NCBI GenBank assembly: GCA_016210045.1 | Contig: JACQUX010000009.1 | Span: 129,730 to 193,729, forward strand | Source: Deltaproteobacteria bacterium | GTDB taxonomy: Bacteria; UBA10199; GCA-002796325; JACPFF01 | Direction of reading: 5' to 3' | Length of the DNA stretch: 64,000 nucleotides | Shown here: positions 44,371 through 53,667 of the stretch, in pieces | How positions within the stretch are numbered: position 1 is the first letter of the stretch | How the letters are laid out: each line of letters begins with the position of its first letter | Notes under the pieces: generated by a model | What the model saw: the letters and a program-made list of their open reading frames with translations, nothing else | The model's database searches: none | What the model was told of the DNA's origin: nothing | Position numbers and translations under genes: made by a program

Positions 44371-44488
44371 TCGCTGCCTCGCTCGTCGTGGTCCGTTACT
44401 CCGGCAACGGTTCTATACCGAAAGGCGTATGCATTTGAAGTGAATTCCCCTTGCGTCCAAGCTGACGCCCCGACTAGCTGTCGTCAGT

Positions 44489-45691
44489 ATGGAACCGCTG
44501 GCGGAACGGCTCCGCCCCCGACGCTTCGATGAATTCGTCGGCCAAGAACATCTGGTCGGTCCGGAAGGTCCGATTCGGCGTGCGCTGGAGGCCAAACAGC
44601 TCCCCTCGATGATCCTATGGGGACCGCCCGGCAGCGGCAAGACCACGTTGGCCAGCTTGCTCGGTCGCATCGCGCAAGCGGAATTTCATCACCTTTCGGC
44701 GGTATTGAGCGGCGTGGACGATTTGCGCAAGCTGCTGCATCGGATCGAGGCGGAGCGAAACGGCCTCTTTCCACAACGCCATATCCTGTTTGTCGACGAA
44801 ATCCATCGCTGGAATAAGGCCCAACAGGACGCGTTGCTCCCCTACGTGGAGCGCGGCACGGTCACGCTCATCGGCGCGACGACCGAAAACCCGTCGTTTG
44901 AAATCATTAGTCCGCTCCTCTCCCGCTGCACCGTCTATTGTCTTTACCCGCTGCGAGCCGAAGACTTGCGCGCGATTACCGAACGGACGTTGACGACGCT
45001 ACACCGCACGGCCGAAGCGGATGCGATCACGCTCGCGATCGCCGCCGCGGAGGGCGACGCCCGACGTCTCATTAATTTGCTCGAACTGTCGGCCACATTG
45101 CACGGCGACAGCGAGACGGCGCGCGCCACGTCGCTAACGCCGGAGACGTTGCTGCGGGCGGCCCAGCAACAACCACTCCGTTACGATAAATCGGGTGAAG
45201 AGCACTACAATCTGATTTCGGCGTTCATTAAAAGCATGCGCGGCTCCGACCCGAACGCGGCGGTCTACTACTTGGCCCGGATGTATGAAGCGGGCGAAGA
45301 CCCGCGCTTCTTGGCCCGCCGCATGGTGATCTTCGCCAGCGAAGATATCAGCGATGCGGACGCGCACGCGTTGCCGATGGCGGTCGCGGCGTTTCAGGCA
45401 TACGAGATCGTCGGCCAAGCCGAGGGATGGATCCCGCTCGCGCACGCGGCGATTTATTTGGCCACCGCACCGAAGTCGAATGCCACATATTCGGCCTACA
45501 AGGCCGCGAAGGCCGATGTTACGACCCACGGCGCGTTGGCGGTCCCGTTACATTTGCGCAACGCACCGACCAAGTTGATGAAAGAATTAGGCTACGGCAA
45601 GGATTACAAATATCCGCACAGCGAACCCGCCACCGATCAAACGTACCTCCCCGAAGCGCTGCGCCGACAACAGTATTACCGCTTAAAATAG
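44489..45691 (+). CDS. rarA: Replication-associated recombination protein RarA (MgsA)
   Basis: 400 aa AAA+ clamp-loader-like ATPase: FDEFVGQEHLVG, Walker A WGPPGSGKTT, Walker B FVDEIHRWNKAQQDALLPYVE, sensor TENPSFEI, and the C-terminal tetramerisation domain with HYNLISAFIKSMRGSDPNAAVYYLARM. Acts at stalled replication forks. Length is slightly below E. coli RarA (447 aa), mainly at the N-terminus. Confidence 0.95.
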   Translation: MEPLAERLRPRRFDEFVGQEHLVGPEGPIRRALEAKQLPSMILWGPPGSGKTTLASLLGRIAQAEFHHLSAVLSGVDDLRKLLHRIEAERNGLFPQRHILFVDEIHRWNKAQQDALLPYVERGTVTLIGATTENPSFEIISPLLSRCTVYCLYPLRAEDLRAITERTLTTLHRTAEADAITLAIAAAEGDARRLINLLELSATLHGDSETARATSLTPETLLRAAQQQPLRYDKSGEEHYNLISAFIKSMRGSDPNAAVYYLARMYEAGEDPRFLARRMVIFASEDISDADAHALPMAVAAFQAYEIVGQAEGWIPLAHAAIYLATAPKSNATYSAYKAAKADVTTHGALAVPLHLRNAPTKLMKELGYGKDYKYPHSEPATDQTYLPEALRRQQYYRLK

Positions 45692-45702
45692 TGATGAGAC
45701 CG

Positions 45703-46143
45703 TCACTGCGCAGTGGGATCAATCACTCGCAATCCACACCCCTTGGCGGCGTTCAACAAGCGCAAGTCGGCCGCGACAAAGCGCAAGTGGTCGACAACCT
45801 CTGCGGCCCGGAGTGCGGAACAGAGTTGCACGACATCCCCACCTCGCAAGGCCGTGCTGGAAGTCATTTTCGGCACCAACTTCCGGACCGTCGCCGTTAA
45901 TTCAATGATCGTGCACTGCGTCCAATCGGCTTCAAAGGCGGCGCACACACCGATCATTTGCTCCCGCGTCGCGTCGCCCAGCCGTACGAGTCGCCCGAAA
46001 CAAGCGTAGAGTTCGCAATACGTCAGTCCGGCAGTCACAATTTGTGCATTCTTGCGGAAGATGGTTTCGACAACCGAACTCCCCGCCTCGCGCACGTAGC
46101 GTTTCACCAACGCACTGGAATCGAAGTAGAAGGCGGAACTCAC
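45703..46143 (-). CDS. vapC: VapC-type PIN-domain toxin
   Basis: 146 aa. PIN motifs: YFDSSALVKRYVRE, SSTALRGGDVVQLCSALRAAE and FVAADLRLLNAA. GTG start at 46143 overlaps the antitoxin TGA by four bases (GTGA). Endoribonuclease toxin by family. Unlike the pair at 34.1 kb it is tightly overlapped with its antitoxin. Confidence 0.88.
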   Translation of the reverse strand: MSSAFYFDSSALVKRYVREAGSSVVETIFRKNAQIVTAGLTYCELYACFGRLVRLGDATREQMIGVCAAFEADWTQCTIIELTATVRKLVPKMTSSTALRGGDVVQLCSALRAAEVVDHLRFVAADLRLLNAAKGCGLRVIDPTAQ

Positions 46144-46430
46144 AACCGTGCATCCCGATCCTCACGGATCAACCGTGAGGCCAGGTCCCCGTTCAGCGCG
46201 AGCGGCTTTGCCTTGGCAAATTGAGGTTCCAAGCAATAGTGCCCGACTTCTCCCGCCTCATGCAATCCCGCCATCCGCTCCGCCGGCGATTCCTCGCCCA
46301 TGGCCTGCAATGGCACGAGGCGCGCCACCGGAACGCCATGGTCCGTCACGACAATGCGCGCGCCGTTGCGCACGACCCGCAGGTAATGGCTTAACTTGTT
46401 TTTTAATGTGGCCACATTGACTTTTTCCAT
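46140..46430 (-). CDS. Phd/YefM-type antitoxin
   Basis: 96 aa. MEKVNVATLKNKLSHYLRVVRNG, then RIVVTDHGVPVARLVPL, is the Phd/YefM fold. The C-terminal ~50 residues would wrap the toxin. Two palindromes overlap its start and promoter (46426-46438 and 46441-46452) and are likely operators for autorepression. Confidence 0.87.
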   Translation of the reverse strand: MEKVNVATLKNKLSHYLRVVRNGARIVVTDHGVPVARLVPLQAMGEESPAERMAGLHEAGEVGHYCLEPQFAKAKPLALNGDLASRLIREDRDARL

Positions 46431-46467
46431 AATATGGACATTATAGCTATAAATCACGACGCGTCAA
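46426..46467 (-). promoter_or_regulatory. Promoter and operator palindromes of the second toxin-antitoxin operon
   Basis: Minus strand: TTGACG (46462-46467), 16 bases, TATAAT (46440-46445). The palindromes TTATAGCTATAA (46441-46452) and TCCATAATATGGA (46426-46438) overlap the -10 box and the start codon. The -10 box ends nine bases before the ATG at 46430, leaving essentially no leader and no ribosome-binding site. Confidence 0.65.
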
Positions 46468-46488
46468 GGTGCGCGATCCCATACCGCT

Positions 46489-47352
46489 CTATGTGGTTTT
46501 AAGGCCCATGCGGCGCAGTTCGGCGAGGTCTTTGGTCCATCCCGGTTTCACTTTAACGAAGAGCTCCAGATACACTTGACCGCCGACCAGCTGTTCGATC
46601 GGCGGTCGTGCGGCGGTGCCGATCGCGCGGATCATTTGGCCGTGTTGGCCGACCACGATCCGCTTGTGGGATTCCCGATCGACGATTAAGAGCGCGTGGA
46701 TCCGCGTCAGACGGCCCTCTTCTTTGAACGATTCGATCTCCACGGCCAGACCATACGGAATTTCCTCGTGCAACAATTCGAACGCGGCCTTGCGCACCAA
46801 TTCCGCAGCCAGAAACCGCACCGGCCGCTCCGTATAGAGGGCCGCGTCGTACAGCGCCGGGCCTTCCGGGACACGCGCTTCCAGCGCGGCGCGCAGCGCG
46901 TCGAGACCGTCGCCCGAAGTCGCCGAGACCAGATGGATCGGCAGCCCTTGCAGATCCGACGGCGTAGTCACGGCACCGCTCGTCAGCAGATCGCTTTTAT
47001 TCCGCACGATGATCGGATCGGCCGAGCGCACTGCGGCCAACAACGCCCGTTCTTCCGCTCCCCACTCCCGCGCGTCGCTCACGAGACAGATGCAATCGGC
47101 GTCGGCCCCGGCGACACGTGCGGTCTCGACCATGGCTTGATTCAACGGTTTATTCGTTTCGTGAATGCCGGGCGTGTCGACCAGGATCAATTGCGCTCGT
47201 TCATTCGTGGCGATCCCGATGATGCGATGCCGCGTGGTCTGCGGTTTGGCGGTGACGATCGCGACGTCTTCGCCGACCAAGCGATTGCAGAGCGACGACT
47301 TGCCGACGTTCGGCCGTCCGAGCAGCGCGACGAATCCGCAACGGAAGTTCAT
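46489..47352 (-). CDS. era: GTPase Era
   Basis: 287 aa. GTPase motifs LLGRPNVGKSSLCN, DTPGIHETN and RNKSDLL, then a C-terminal KH domain with HKRIVVGQHGQMIRAIG. Binds the 3' end of 16S rRNA in 30S maturation. ATG at 47352 overlaps the rnc stop (ATGA); the rnc-era pair is conserved widely. Confidence 0.96.
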   Translation of the reverse strand: MNFRCGFVALLGRPNVGKSSLCNRLVGEDVAIVTAKPQTTRHRIIGIATNERAQLILVDTPGIHETNKPLNQAMVETARVAGADADCICLVSDAREWGAEERALLAAVRSADPIIVRNKSDLLTSGAVTTPSDLQGLPIHLVSATSGDGLDALRAALEARVPEGPALYDAALYTERPVRFLAAELVRKAAFELLHEEIPYGLAVEIESFKEEGRLTRIHALLIVDRESHKRIVVGQHGQMIRAIGTAARPPIEQLVGGQVYLELFVKVKPGWTKDLAELRRMGLKTT

Positions 47353-48062
47353 ACCGCACCCAACTTTTCGAGCGCGGCCTTGGCGGCGGCTTGTTCGGCC
47401 GCCTTCTTGCTGCTCCCTTCGCCCGCGCCGTACAGCTCTTCGCTGACGAAGAGATGGACTTCGAATGTCTTGCTGTGATCCGGCCCGGACTCTCGCATTA
47501 AACGATAGCGCGGGATCACGCGATACCGACTCTGGACGACTTCTTGGAGACGGGTCTTGAAATCGCGAATCATCTCGCCTTCCCGCGCCAATTGGAGAAT
47601 GGCCCGATATTGTTTCTTGATCACGGCGAACGCGTGGCCGAAACCGCGGTCGGAATAAATGCCGCCCAACACGGCTTCGTAACAATCCGCCAGCAACGAG
47701 GTCTTATCCCGGCCGCCGGTCAGTTCCTCGCCTTTTCCGAGATAGAGGAATTCGCCCAACTGCACCGTGCGGGCCAGTTCCGCCAATTGTTGTTCGTTCA
47801 CGATCGCAGCGCGCAGTTTCGAGAGTTCCCCTTCCGGTTGTTCCGGAAAGAGTTCCATCAGTAAGTGGCTGACGGCCAGCGAGAGGACGGCGTCGCCCAA
47901 GTATTCATAGCGCTCGTTGTGATCTGTCGCCGGGAGTCGCTGCTCGTTGGCGTACGAGCGATGCGTCAGCGCGCGCTTTAAATGATGCCGCCGCCGAAAC
48001 GTATAGCTGAAGCGCTTTTCCAGCACTTTCAAACGCTGTTTTTCTTCACGACTGATATCCAT
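47349..48062 (-). CDS. rnc: Ribonuclease III
   Basis: 237 aa. Catalytic signature NERYEYLGDAVLSL, second acidic site in DCYEAVLGGIYSDRG, and a double-stranded RNA-binding domain at the C-terminus (GEGSSKKAAEQAAAKAALEKL). Processes rRNA precursors and structured mRNAs, and could act on the hairpin-rich intergenic transcripts of this region. Coupled to era. Confidence 0.96.
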   Translation of the reverse strand: MDISREEKQRLKVLEKRFSYTFRRRHHLKRALTHRSYANEQRLPATDHNERYEYLGDAVLSLAVSHLLMELFPEQPEGELSKLRAAIVNEQQLAELARTVQLGEFLYLGKGEELTGGRDKTSLLADCYEAVLGGIYSDRGFGHAFAVIKKQYRAILQLAREGEMIRDFKTRLQEVVQSRYRVIPRYRLMRESGPDHSKTFEVHLFVSEELYGAGEGSSKKAAEQAAAKAALEKLGAV

Positions 48063-48125
48063 GAACTCGCGACCTCACTCCAGTGCCCTGCGCATACCAC
48101 AACGATACGGCAACCACCAGACCAC

Positions 48126-49265
48126 TTACGCACTCTTTTCGATCCAGCCTCCACCCAACACCACATCGCCGTCATACAACACGACGGCTTGGCCGGGTGT
48201 GATCGCGGATTGCGGCGTGTCGAACTCCACGTGCAGCGTCTCGACCCCATCGACCGTCACGCGGCACGACGCTGGGGTGTGTTGGGCGCGGATCTTCGCG
48301 GTAGCACGCAGCGTCTCGCCCGCGGCCGGTTGCGGACAAATCCAGTTCACACCATTGGCCGACAGCCGCGTTCCTAACACCTCCGCGGCCGTTCCGAGCG
48401 TCACCGTCGCCAGCAATGGATCGATCGCCGTGACATAGCGGCGCTCCGAACCGCTGACGCCGAGTCCCCGCCGTTGGCCGATGGTGTACGCATGCGTCCC
48501 GCGATGTTGTCCCAACACGGCACCCTCGGTATCGAGGAATGCGCCGGGTCGGCCCGTGGCGTGCGGATAGTAATCTTCCAGAAATCCGGCGTAATCGTTG
48601 TCGGGGACAAAACAGATTTCGAAACTCTCCGGTTTTTCGGCCGTCACCAGTCCAAGGCGCTGCGCGTGCGCGCGCACTTCCGTCTTGGTCAACGCGCCGA
48701 GCGGAAACAGGCTGTGTTGCAGCTGCGCCCGTGTCATCACGAACAGATAATAGGTTTGGTCTTTCTTCGCGTCGCGTCCGCGGCACAGCGAGAGCGGCGC
48801 GCCCGCGACATCGCGCGCGATCTGCGCATAGTGGCCGGTGGCCAAATAGACGGCACCGTGCTCGCGCTGCACGACATCCCAAAGACGATCGAACTTGAAA
48901 TGTTGATTACAGCCGATGCACGGGATCGGCGTGCGCGCCTGCGCATATTCGGCCGCGAAATGATCAATGACGCGTTCGCGGAATTCGCTGCGAAAATCCA
49001 CAACGCAATGCGGAATCCCGAGCCGTTCGCAGACCGCGCGGGCATCCGCCACGTCGGCGGTCGAGCAACACGTCTGCTTCACCGCGCGCGCAGAACGATG
49101 ACAACTCCACAGCGTCATCGTAACGCCGAGCACGTCGCAACCGGCCTCTTGCAACAACGCCGCCGCGACGGAACTGTCCACGCCGCCGCTCATCGCGACG
49201 GCCACACGAGTCCCGGATGGCAACCAAGCATGCATAGATTGGTGATCGAGGCCGAGCGGACTCAT
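48126..49265 (-). CDS. mnmA: tRNA-specific 2-thiouridylase
   Basis: 379 aa. PP-loop AMSGGVDSSVAA, the first catalytic Cys in PCIGCNQHFKF, KKDQTYYLF, and the second Cys in FEICFVPD. Thiolates U34 of Glu, Gln and Lys tRNAs. ATG at 49265 follows TAGGT and lies five bases after the stop of the TrpR-like gene. The longer open frame up to 49619 is read out of frame through that gene and is rejected. Confidence 0.95.
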   Translation of the reverse strand: MSPLGLDHQSMHAWLPSGTRVAVAMSGGVDSSVAAALLQEAGCDVLGVTMTLWSCHRSARAVKQTCCSTADVADARAVCERLGIPHCVVDFRSEFRERVIDHFAAEYAQARTPIPCIGCNQHFKFDRLWDVVQREHGAVYLATGHYAQIARDVAGAPLSLCRGRDAKKDQTYYLFVMTRAQLQHSLFPLGALTKTEVRAHAQRLGLVTAEKPESFEICFVPDNDYAGFLEDYYPHATGRPGAFLDTEGAVLGQHRGTHAYTIGQRRGLGVSGSERRYVTAIDPLLATVTLGTAAEVLGTRLSANGVNWICPQPAAGETLRATAKIRAQHTPASCRVTVDGVETLHVEFDTPQSAITPGQAVVLYDGDVVLGGGWIEKSA

Positions 49266-49270
49266 CAGAC

Positions 49271-49582
49271 CTAGGCTGCGAGTTTCGACGGCGTCGCGGT
49301 CTTCTGGACGCGGCGATAGAATTTTTGCAACGCGCCGCTGCCGTAGCGGACTTCCCGCGCGCCGCGCGTGACCGTGGCGATGGAAACGTTGATCAAGTCG
49401 CGCACTTCGCGCTGCGTCCGCCCGGCGATCAGGTGCTTCACGATCTGCCAGCGTTCGGCAATGTCGCGGCGCTCCGCGGGCGACAACAGCGCGGTCATGA
49501 GCTCCCGCGCTTCTTCGCCGTCGCGCACCGAGGCAAAAAGTTTCGCCAATTCGAGTTCCCACCGATGATTGGTATGTGTCAT
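49271..49582 (-). CDS. TrpR/YerC-like small DNA-binding protein
   Basis: 103 aa, all-helical. LLSPAERRDIAERWQIVKHLIAGRTQREVRDLINVS, then IATVTRGAREVRYG, matches the YerC/YecD branch of the Trp-repressor superfamily with its helix-turn-helix. Co-transcribed with mnmA (five-base gap). Its target is unknown; tryptophan regulation is not implied. Confidence 0.85.
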   Translation of the reverse strand: MTHTNHRWELELAKLFASVRDGEEARELMTALLSPAERRDIAERWQIVKHLIAGRTQREVRDLINVSIATVTRGAREVRYGSGALQKFYRRVQKTATPSKLAA

Positions 49583-49716
49583 GTCGCGGCCTACTAGTGC
49601 ATGAGTACGTGGGCGTCAAGGATCGTGGGGAAAATTACAATTGGCACCTGTGCCAATGTTACGCAACTTTTTTCAATACGGACCGATAACAAATCGACGA
49701 CCGGAGAAAGATCAAT

Positions 49717-51993
49717 ATGAAACACCCAGGCCTGCTTCCCGCCACAGCAAGGTTCCACTCGCTCGCACGGCAATCCCACGTCTGGTCACGCCCGTATATC
49801 CGCGGCGACCCATCAATGAAGGCTGCACGCCTCGACAGTTATCACTCCCCCAACGCACGGGACTGGAAAGCACCAACCGGTGGACTGGGGGCGACGGCGG
49901 GGGGTCGCACTGCACGAGCCTCGCCCCAACCAACGTGTGGGAGATTCGCTGCATCGTTTTGCCCCATGTTGCCAGAGCCCCCACACCGCGATGCACTCTC
50001 TGCCGCGACAACTCTTCAGGGATGGATCGCGCCGCTCTGCAACTACATCATCACCATGATGGAGAACGACTGGAGAGAGTATCGCCCTCGATGGTCTGCG
50101 ACCGCTCGAGCTGAAGTGACGACCGCACTTCACGCCCAAATAACACAAGCACTGGCAGCCGCACCCTTACCACTCGGACGTCTTCTCAGTTGGCTTCAGG
50201 CGACTGACTTGCTGCAGTCGCAGCGGCTCCCCCTCGAGGCATTCTACGATCCCATCGTGGACCCCCCTCTCGCCATGGCATTGCGGCTCTTTGCCAGTCT
50301 ACTGGAGCGTGCATCCCTGTGGTCGCACGATGGCTTGACTCGCGCTCCAAACTTCCGCATCTATCGCTACCGGCGCGTAGGCTTGGTCAACGGGCAGTAC
50401 CATCCCAATCTAGTCTTGATGCAAGGACCTGGGCAGTACGAAGCCTGTTGCGGGATCGAATATCACTTGTACGCGCAAGGCCCCACGCATCGGGAGCGCC
50501 GTTTGATCGCCACCGTGGGGGTGGTTCGGGAAGCGCGCGGACTGGCGATCGTCAAGCTCCAGGGGGGGAAGGGGACTGGTCGTGGTCGATTCACGTACTC
50601 CGATGGAAAAAACGGACGTCCCTACCCGGACGCCACAGCCTGGCTGGGTATGGATCCCCGCTTGTGGCTTGCACGGCAGATCGTGCGCCAGGAGCGCCAC
50701 CACAATCCGTCGGTACCTGTGCGGTGGCGCCGGGGTATTGCCCAGCCATTCTTGTTTCACTTTCACGATCCCCATGCGGCCGCATTGCCACCCGCCGCTG
50801 ACCCACTGGAGATCGTCTTGCCGATCCGTCACCCGGACGACCCGCAGCGGCAGTCCATCTGGGAAGCCATGCAGACGGTAGACGATCTCCGGCTTGGCCC
50901 TGCGCTCCTACGCCGTCGCGAGGACCAAATTACGGCACAAATCAGGACTGTGCGCCTCTCCCCCGCAGAACGAATCACTCTGCAAGCGGAACTCCGCCAG
51001 GTAGAGCGGACCTTGCACACCATCGAGTTCTACGACCAAGCCGCCGAACTCCTTGGTTTCGAACCGGAGCCCGAAACCGCTTACAGTGCCCTGCCTACAA
51101 CCCCTTCCGGCTATGAATCCCTCCATATCGCACGATCGACTGATCTCGCAGCGCCACATGAGCCAACGGATTGGCTCCCGCCAACGGCGACCGATGCGGC
51201 CGCCGCGCTGACACGGCACCTCGTCACTGCCGTGACCCAACGCACCTCGTTAGGCCAGGCAATTCTGGCGGCTTACGGCAACCAGTGGTTCGCCTTCTGT
51301 CGCGCTGTCACACCGGCACTCACGGCCCGTGTCGGCACTGCACTGTTGTGGCCTTGGCTGGGCGATGATCTGCTCCAAGCCGTCTGTCGTTACTATGGCA
51401 CTCGCACCCGTATCGCCATTCATACGATTGCCGAGCTGGCCACCACGATGGTGCAGGGGAAATCGCTTTTGGAGACCCTGGGGCGAGACCTGCTCGTGGC
51501 GCTGGTCGCACGCCAGTGGACCGCAATGCCTCGCGGACTAAAGCGGGAACCGCTCGACCCTCTGATCCAACGTACTGAGTGGATTCAACAGCTGGCCGCA
51601 CCGGTCGGAAATGAGGGCTCCTTGGTCGAATGGCTTGCCCCCGAGTCGATCGAGTCACTCCTGCTCTCCGGAGATTTCCCGATCATCGCGATTCTCCACG
51701 ACCTCGCCCCATTTAGGGTCGGTGGCCAATCATTCCTGGACTGGGCCTCTGCTGAAGATGGCGAGCACAGTTTGTTTCAGTTCATACACAATCCATCCTG
51801 GCGGGAGAAACTGCGTGACGTCCTACTGCCCGGGCTTCGCGAAGGGCTCATTACTGACGAGTTGCTCGCTACCATCACTCCTGCACAGCTGTGCGAAGGC
51901 CTCAGCTACACGACGACGCCATCGCAGCTTGTGCACAAGATAGAGCGCGACAAGCCCCTGTTCCTAAAACGGTCAGGCCAGATCGCTGGCTAG
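49717..51993 (+). CDS. Large hypothetical protein (758 aa)
   Basis: ATG at 49717 follows GGAGAAAG by about nine bases. No signal peptide, membrane segment or known domain is recognised. The first ~100 residues look disordered (Pro/Thr/Arg). A basic region around 240-320 contains CCGIEYHLYAQGPTHRERRLIATVGVV in parts and GGKGTGRGRFTYSDGKNG. A helical, charged segment near 390-440 (LLRRREDQITAQIR) may be a coiled coil, and the rest is helix-rich. It begins next to two repeat-poor housekeeping operons and converges on pntB with five bases between stops. Family unknown. Confidence 0.65.
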   Translation: MKHPGLLPATARFHSLARQSHVWSRPYIRGDPSMKAARLDSYHSPNARDWKAPTGGLGATAGGRTARASPQPTCGRFAASFCPMLPEPPHRDALSAATTLQGWIAPLCNYIITMMENDWREYRPRWSATARAEVTTALHAQITQALAAAPLPLGRLLSWLQATDLLQSQRLPLEAFYDPIVDPPLAMALRLFASLLERASLWSHDGLTRAPNFRIYRYRRVGLVNGQYHPNLVLMQGPGQYEACCGIEYHLYAQGPTHRERRLIATVGVVREARGLAIVKLQGGKGTGRGRFTYSDGKNGRPYPDATAWLGMDPRLWLARQIVRQERHHNPSVPVRWRRGIAQPFLFHFHDPHAAALPPAADPLEIVLPIRHPDDPQRQSIWEAMQTVDDLRLGPALLRRREDQITAQIRTVRLSPAERITLQAELRQVERTLHTIEFYDQAAELLGFEPEPETAYSALPTTPSGYESLHIARSTDLAAPHEPTDWLPPTATDAAAALTRHLVTAVTQRTSLGQAILAAYGNQWFAFCRAVTPALTARVGTALLWPWLGDDLLQAVCRYYGTRTRIAIHTIAELATTMVQGKSLLETLGRDLLVALVARQWTAMPRGLKREPLDPLIQRTEWIQQLAAPVGNEGSLVEWLAPESIESLLLSGDFPIIAILHDLAPFRVGGQSFLDWASAEDGEHSLFQFIHNPSWREKLRDVLLPGLREGLITDELLATITPAQLCEGLSYTTTPSQLVHKIERDKPLFLKRSGQIAG

Positions 51994-51998
51994 AATTC

Positions 51999-53369
51999 CT
52001 ACAATCGCTTCAATGCTTGTACGAGATGGTTCGCGACTTGCTGGGCGTCGCCGTAGAGCATGCGGGTGTTGTCGGCGGTGAAGAGTTCGTTGTCGATCCC
52101 GGCAAAGCCGCGTCCTTTGCCGCGCTTCACCACGACAACGGTCTTGGAACGGTCGACGTCGAGGATCGGCATGCCGAAGATCGGGCTTTGTTTGTTATGG
52201 CGCGCGGCCGGATTGACGACGTCGTTGGCGCCGAGGACTAAGCTCACATCCGCCGTGGGGAATTCCGGATTGATCTCTTCGAGGTCGAAGAGTTGTTCGT
52301 AGGGGACACCGGCTTCGGCCAGCAGCACGTTCATGTGCCCCGGCATCCGCCCCGCGACGGGATGAATCGCATATTTCACGATGACGCCGCGGGCCAGTAA
52401 CTGGTCGGCCAATTCGCGAATTTTGTGCTGCGCTTGCGCAATCGCCATTCCGTAGCCGGTCACGATCAGGACCTTGCTGGCATACGCGAGCAGGATCGCA
52501 GCGTCGTCCAAGTCGATGGTTTTCGGTTCCGCCGTCGTGCCGGCCGCGCCGACCGCCGCTTCCTGCCCGAAGGCGCCGAACAACACGTTACTAATGGAAC
52601 GATTCATTGCCCGCGCCATCAGCACGGTGAGCAGCGTTCCGGCGGCCCCGACCACGGTTCCGGCGACGATCATCGCCGCGTTTTGCATCGCGAACCCTTC
52701 GAAGCCGACGGCCATCCCGGTAAGGGCATTGTAGAGCGAGATCAGGACCGGCATGTCGCCGCCGCCGATCGGGAGCGTCATCAGGATACCGAACAACAAC
52801 GCGAGCGTGAAGAACAGCAGGCTCCAGAGCGGCGCCGGCGCCAGGCCGATAATCATCGCCACGCCGGCCACGCAGGCCGCGAGGAAAACAAGTCCGTTGA
52901 ACAACTGTTGTTGCGGAAACGTGATCGGACGCTCGCGCATTAATTGTTGCAGCTTCGCGAACGCGATCAGACTGCCGCTGAATGCGATGGCGCCGATCAG
53001 ACCGCCGACGACCGCTAACGCGGTGAGGCCCGTGCCGCCCAGTGCGCCGCGCCCCAACTCGACGGCAGCAATGGCCGCCGCCGCACCACCGCCCATGCCG
53101 TTGTAGAGCGCGATCATTTGCGGCATGTCGGTCATCGGGACCCGTTTCCCCGCGACCCAGGCCAGCACTGCCCCGAGCAGCGCCGCGGTCAGGATAAGGA
53201 AGAGGTTATGCAACCCGGGTGCGAAGACGGTGACGAGTACGGCCAGCAGCATGGCACGCCCGGCCCAAACGATTCCTTGGCGCGCGGTTTTTGGCGAGGC
53301 CATCTGCTTGAGCCCCAAGATAAAGAGAAACGCCGTGAGAAAATAGGCGGCTTCAACGAGATGCTGCAT
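51999..53369 (-). CDS. pntB: NAD(P) transhydrogenase subunit beta
   Basis: 456 aa. Eight or nine membrane segments in the first ~270 residues, then the NADP(H)-binding domain III with GYGMAIAQAQHKIRELADQL, HPVAGRMPGHMNVLLAEAGVPY and VLGANDVVNPAA. Domain III works with domain I of PntA to couple hydride transfer to proton flow across the inner membrane. The start overlaps the end of the preceding small subunit by 17 bases. Confidence 0.96.
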   Translation of the reverse strand: MQHLVEAAYFLTAFLFILGLKQMASPKTARQGIVWAGRAMLLAVLVTVFAPGLHNLFLILTAALLGAVLAWVAGKRVPMTDMPQMIALYNGMGGGAAAAIAAVELGRGALGGTGLTALAVVGGLIGAIAFSGSLIAFAKLQQLMRERPITFPQQQLFNGLVFLAACVAGVAMIIGLAPAPLWSLLFFTLALLFGILMTLPIGGGDMPVLISLYNALTGMAVGFEGFAMQNAAMIVAGTVVGAAGTLLTVLMARAMNRSISNVLFGAFGQEAAVGAAGTTAEPKTIDLDDAAILLAYASKVLIVTGYGMAIAQAQHKIRELADQLLARGVIVKYAIHPVAGRMPGHMNVLLAEAGVPYEQLFDLEEINPEFPTADVSLVLGANDVVNPAARHNKQSPIFGMPILDVDRSKTVVVVKRGKGRGFAGIDNELFTADNTRMLYGDAQQVANHLVQALKRL

Positions 53370-53667
53370 GGCCCGCCCCCTTCTGTTTGTGGTCTTCGAA
53401 CATCTTGAGCATCCGCTCGGTCACGACGTACCCACCGGCCGCGTTCATTGCTGCCAGTAGCACTCCGATAAACCCGATCACTTTCCCGAGCGGCGTATCG
53501 GCGTGGCCCAATGCGACGATCGCGCCGACTAACACGACGCCGTGGATGAAGTTCGAGCCCGACATCAGCGGGGTGTGCAGAATGACCGGCACACGGCTGA
53601 TCACTTCGTAGCCGGTAAAAGCGGCCAACAGAAAGACATACAATGCGACCCAGATGCCTGCACTCAT
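53353..53667 (-). CDS. pntAB: NAD(P) transhydrogenase subunit alpha part 2 (membrane)
   Basis: 104 aa, three membrane segments: WVALYVFLLAAFTGYEVISRVP, MSGSNFIHGVVLVGAIVALG and GFIGVLLAAMNAAGGYVVTERML. This is the membrane part that is fused to PntA in E. coli but separate in Rhodospirillum-type transhydrogenases. ATG at 53667 overlaps the pntAA stop (ATGA). Confidence 0.94.
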   Translation of the reverse strand: MSAGIWVALYVFLLAAFTGYEVISRVPVILHTPLMSGSNFIHGVVLVGAIVALGHADTPLGKVIGFIGVLLAAMNAAGGYVVTERMLKMFEDHKQKGAGHAASR

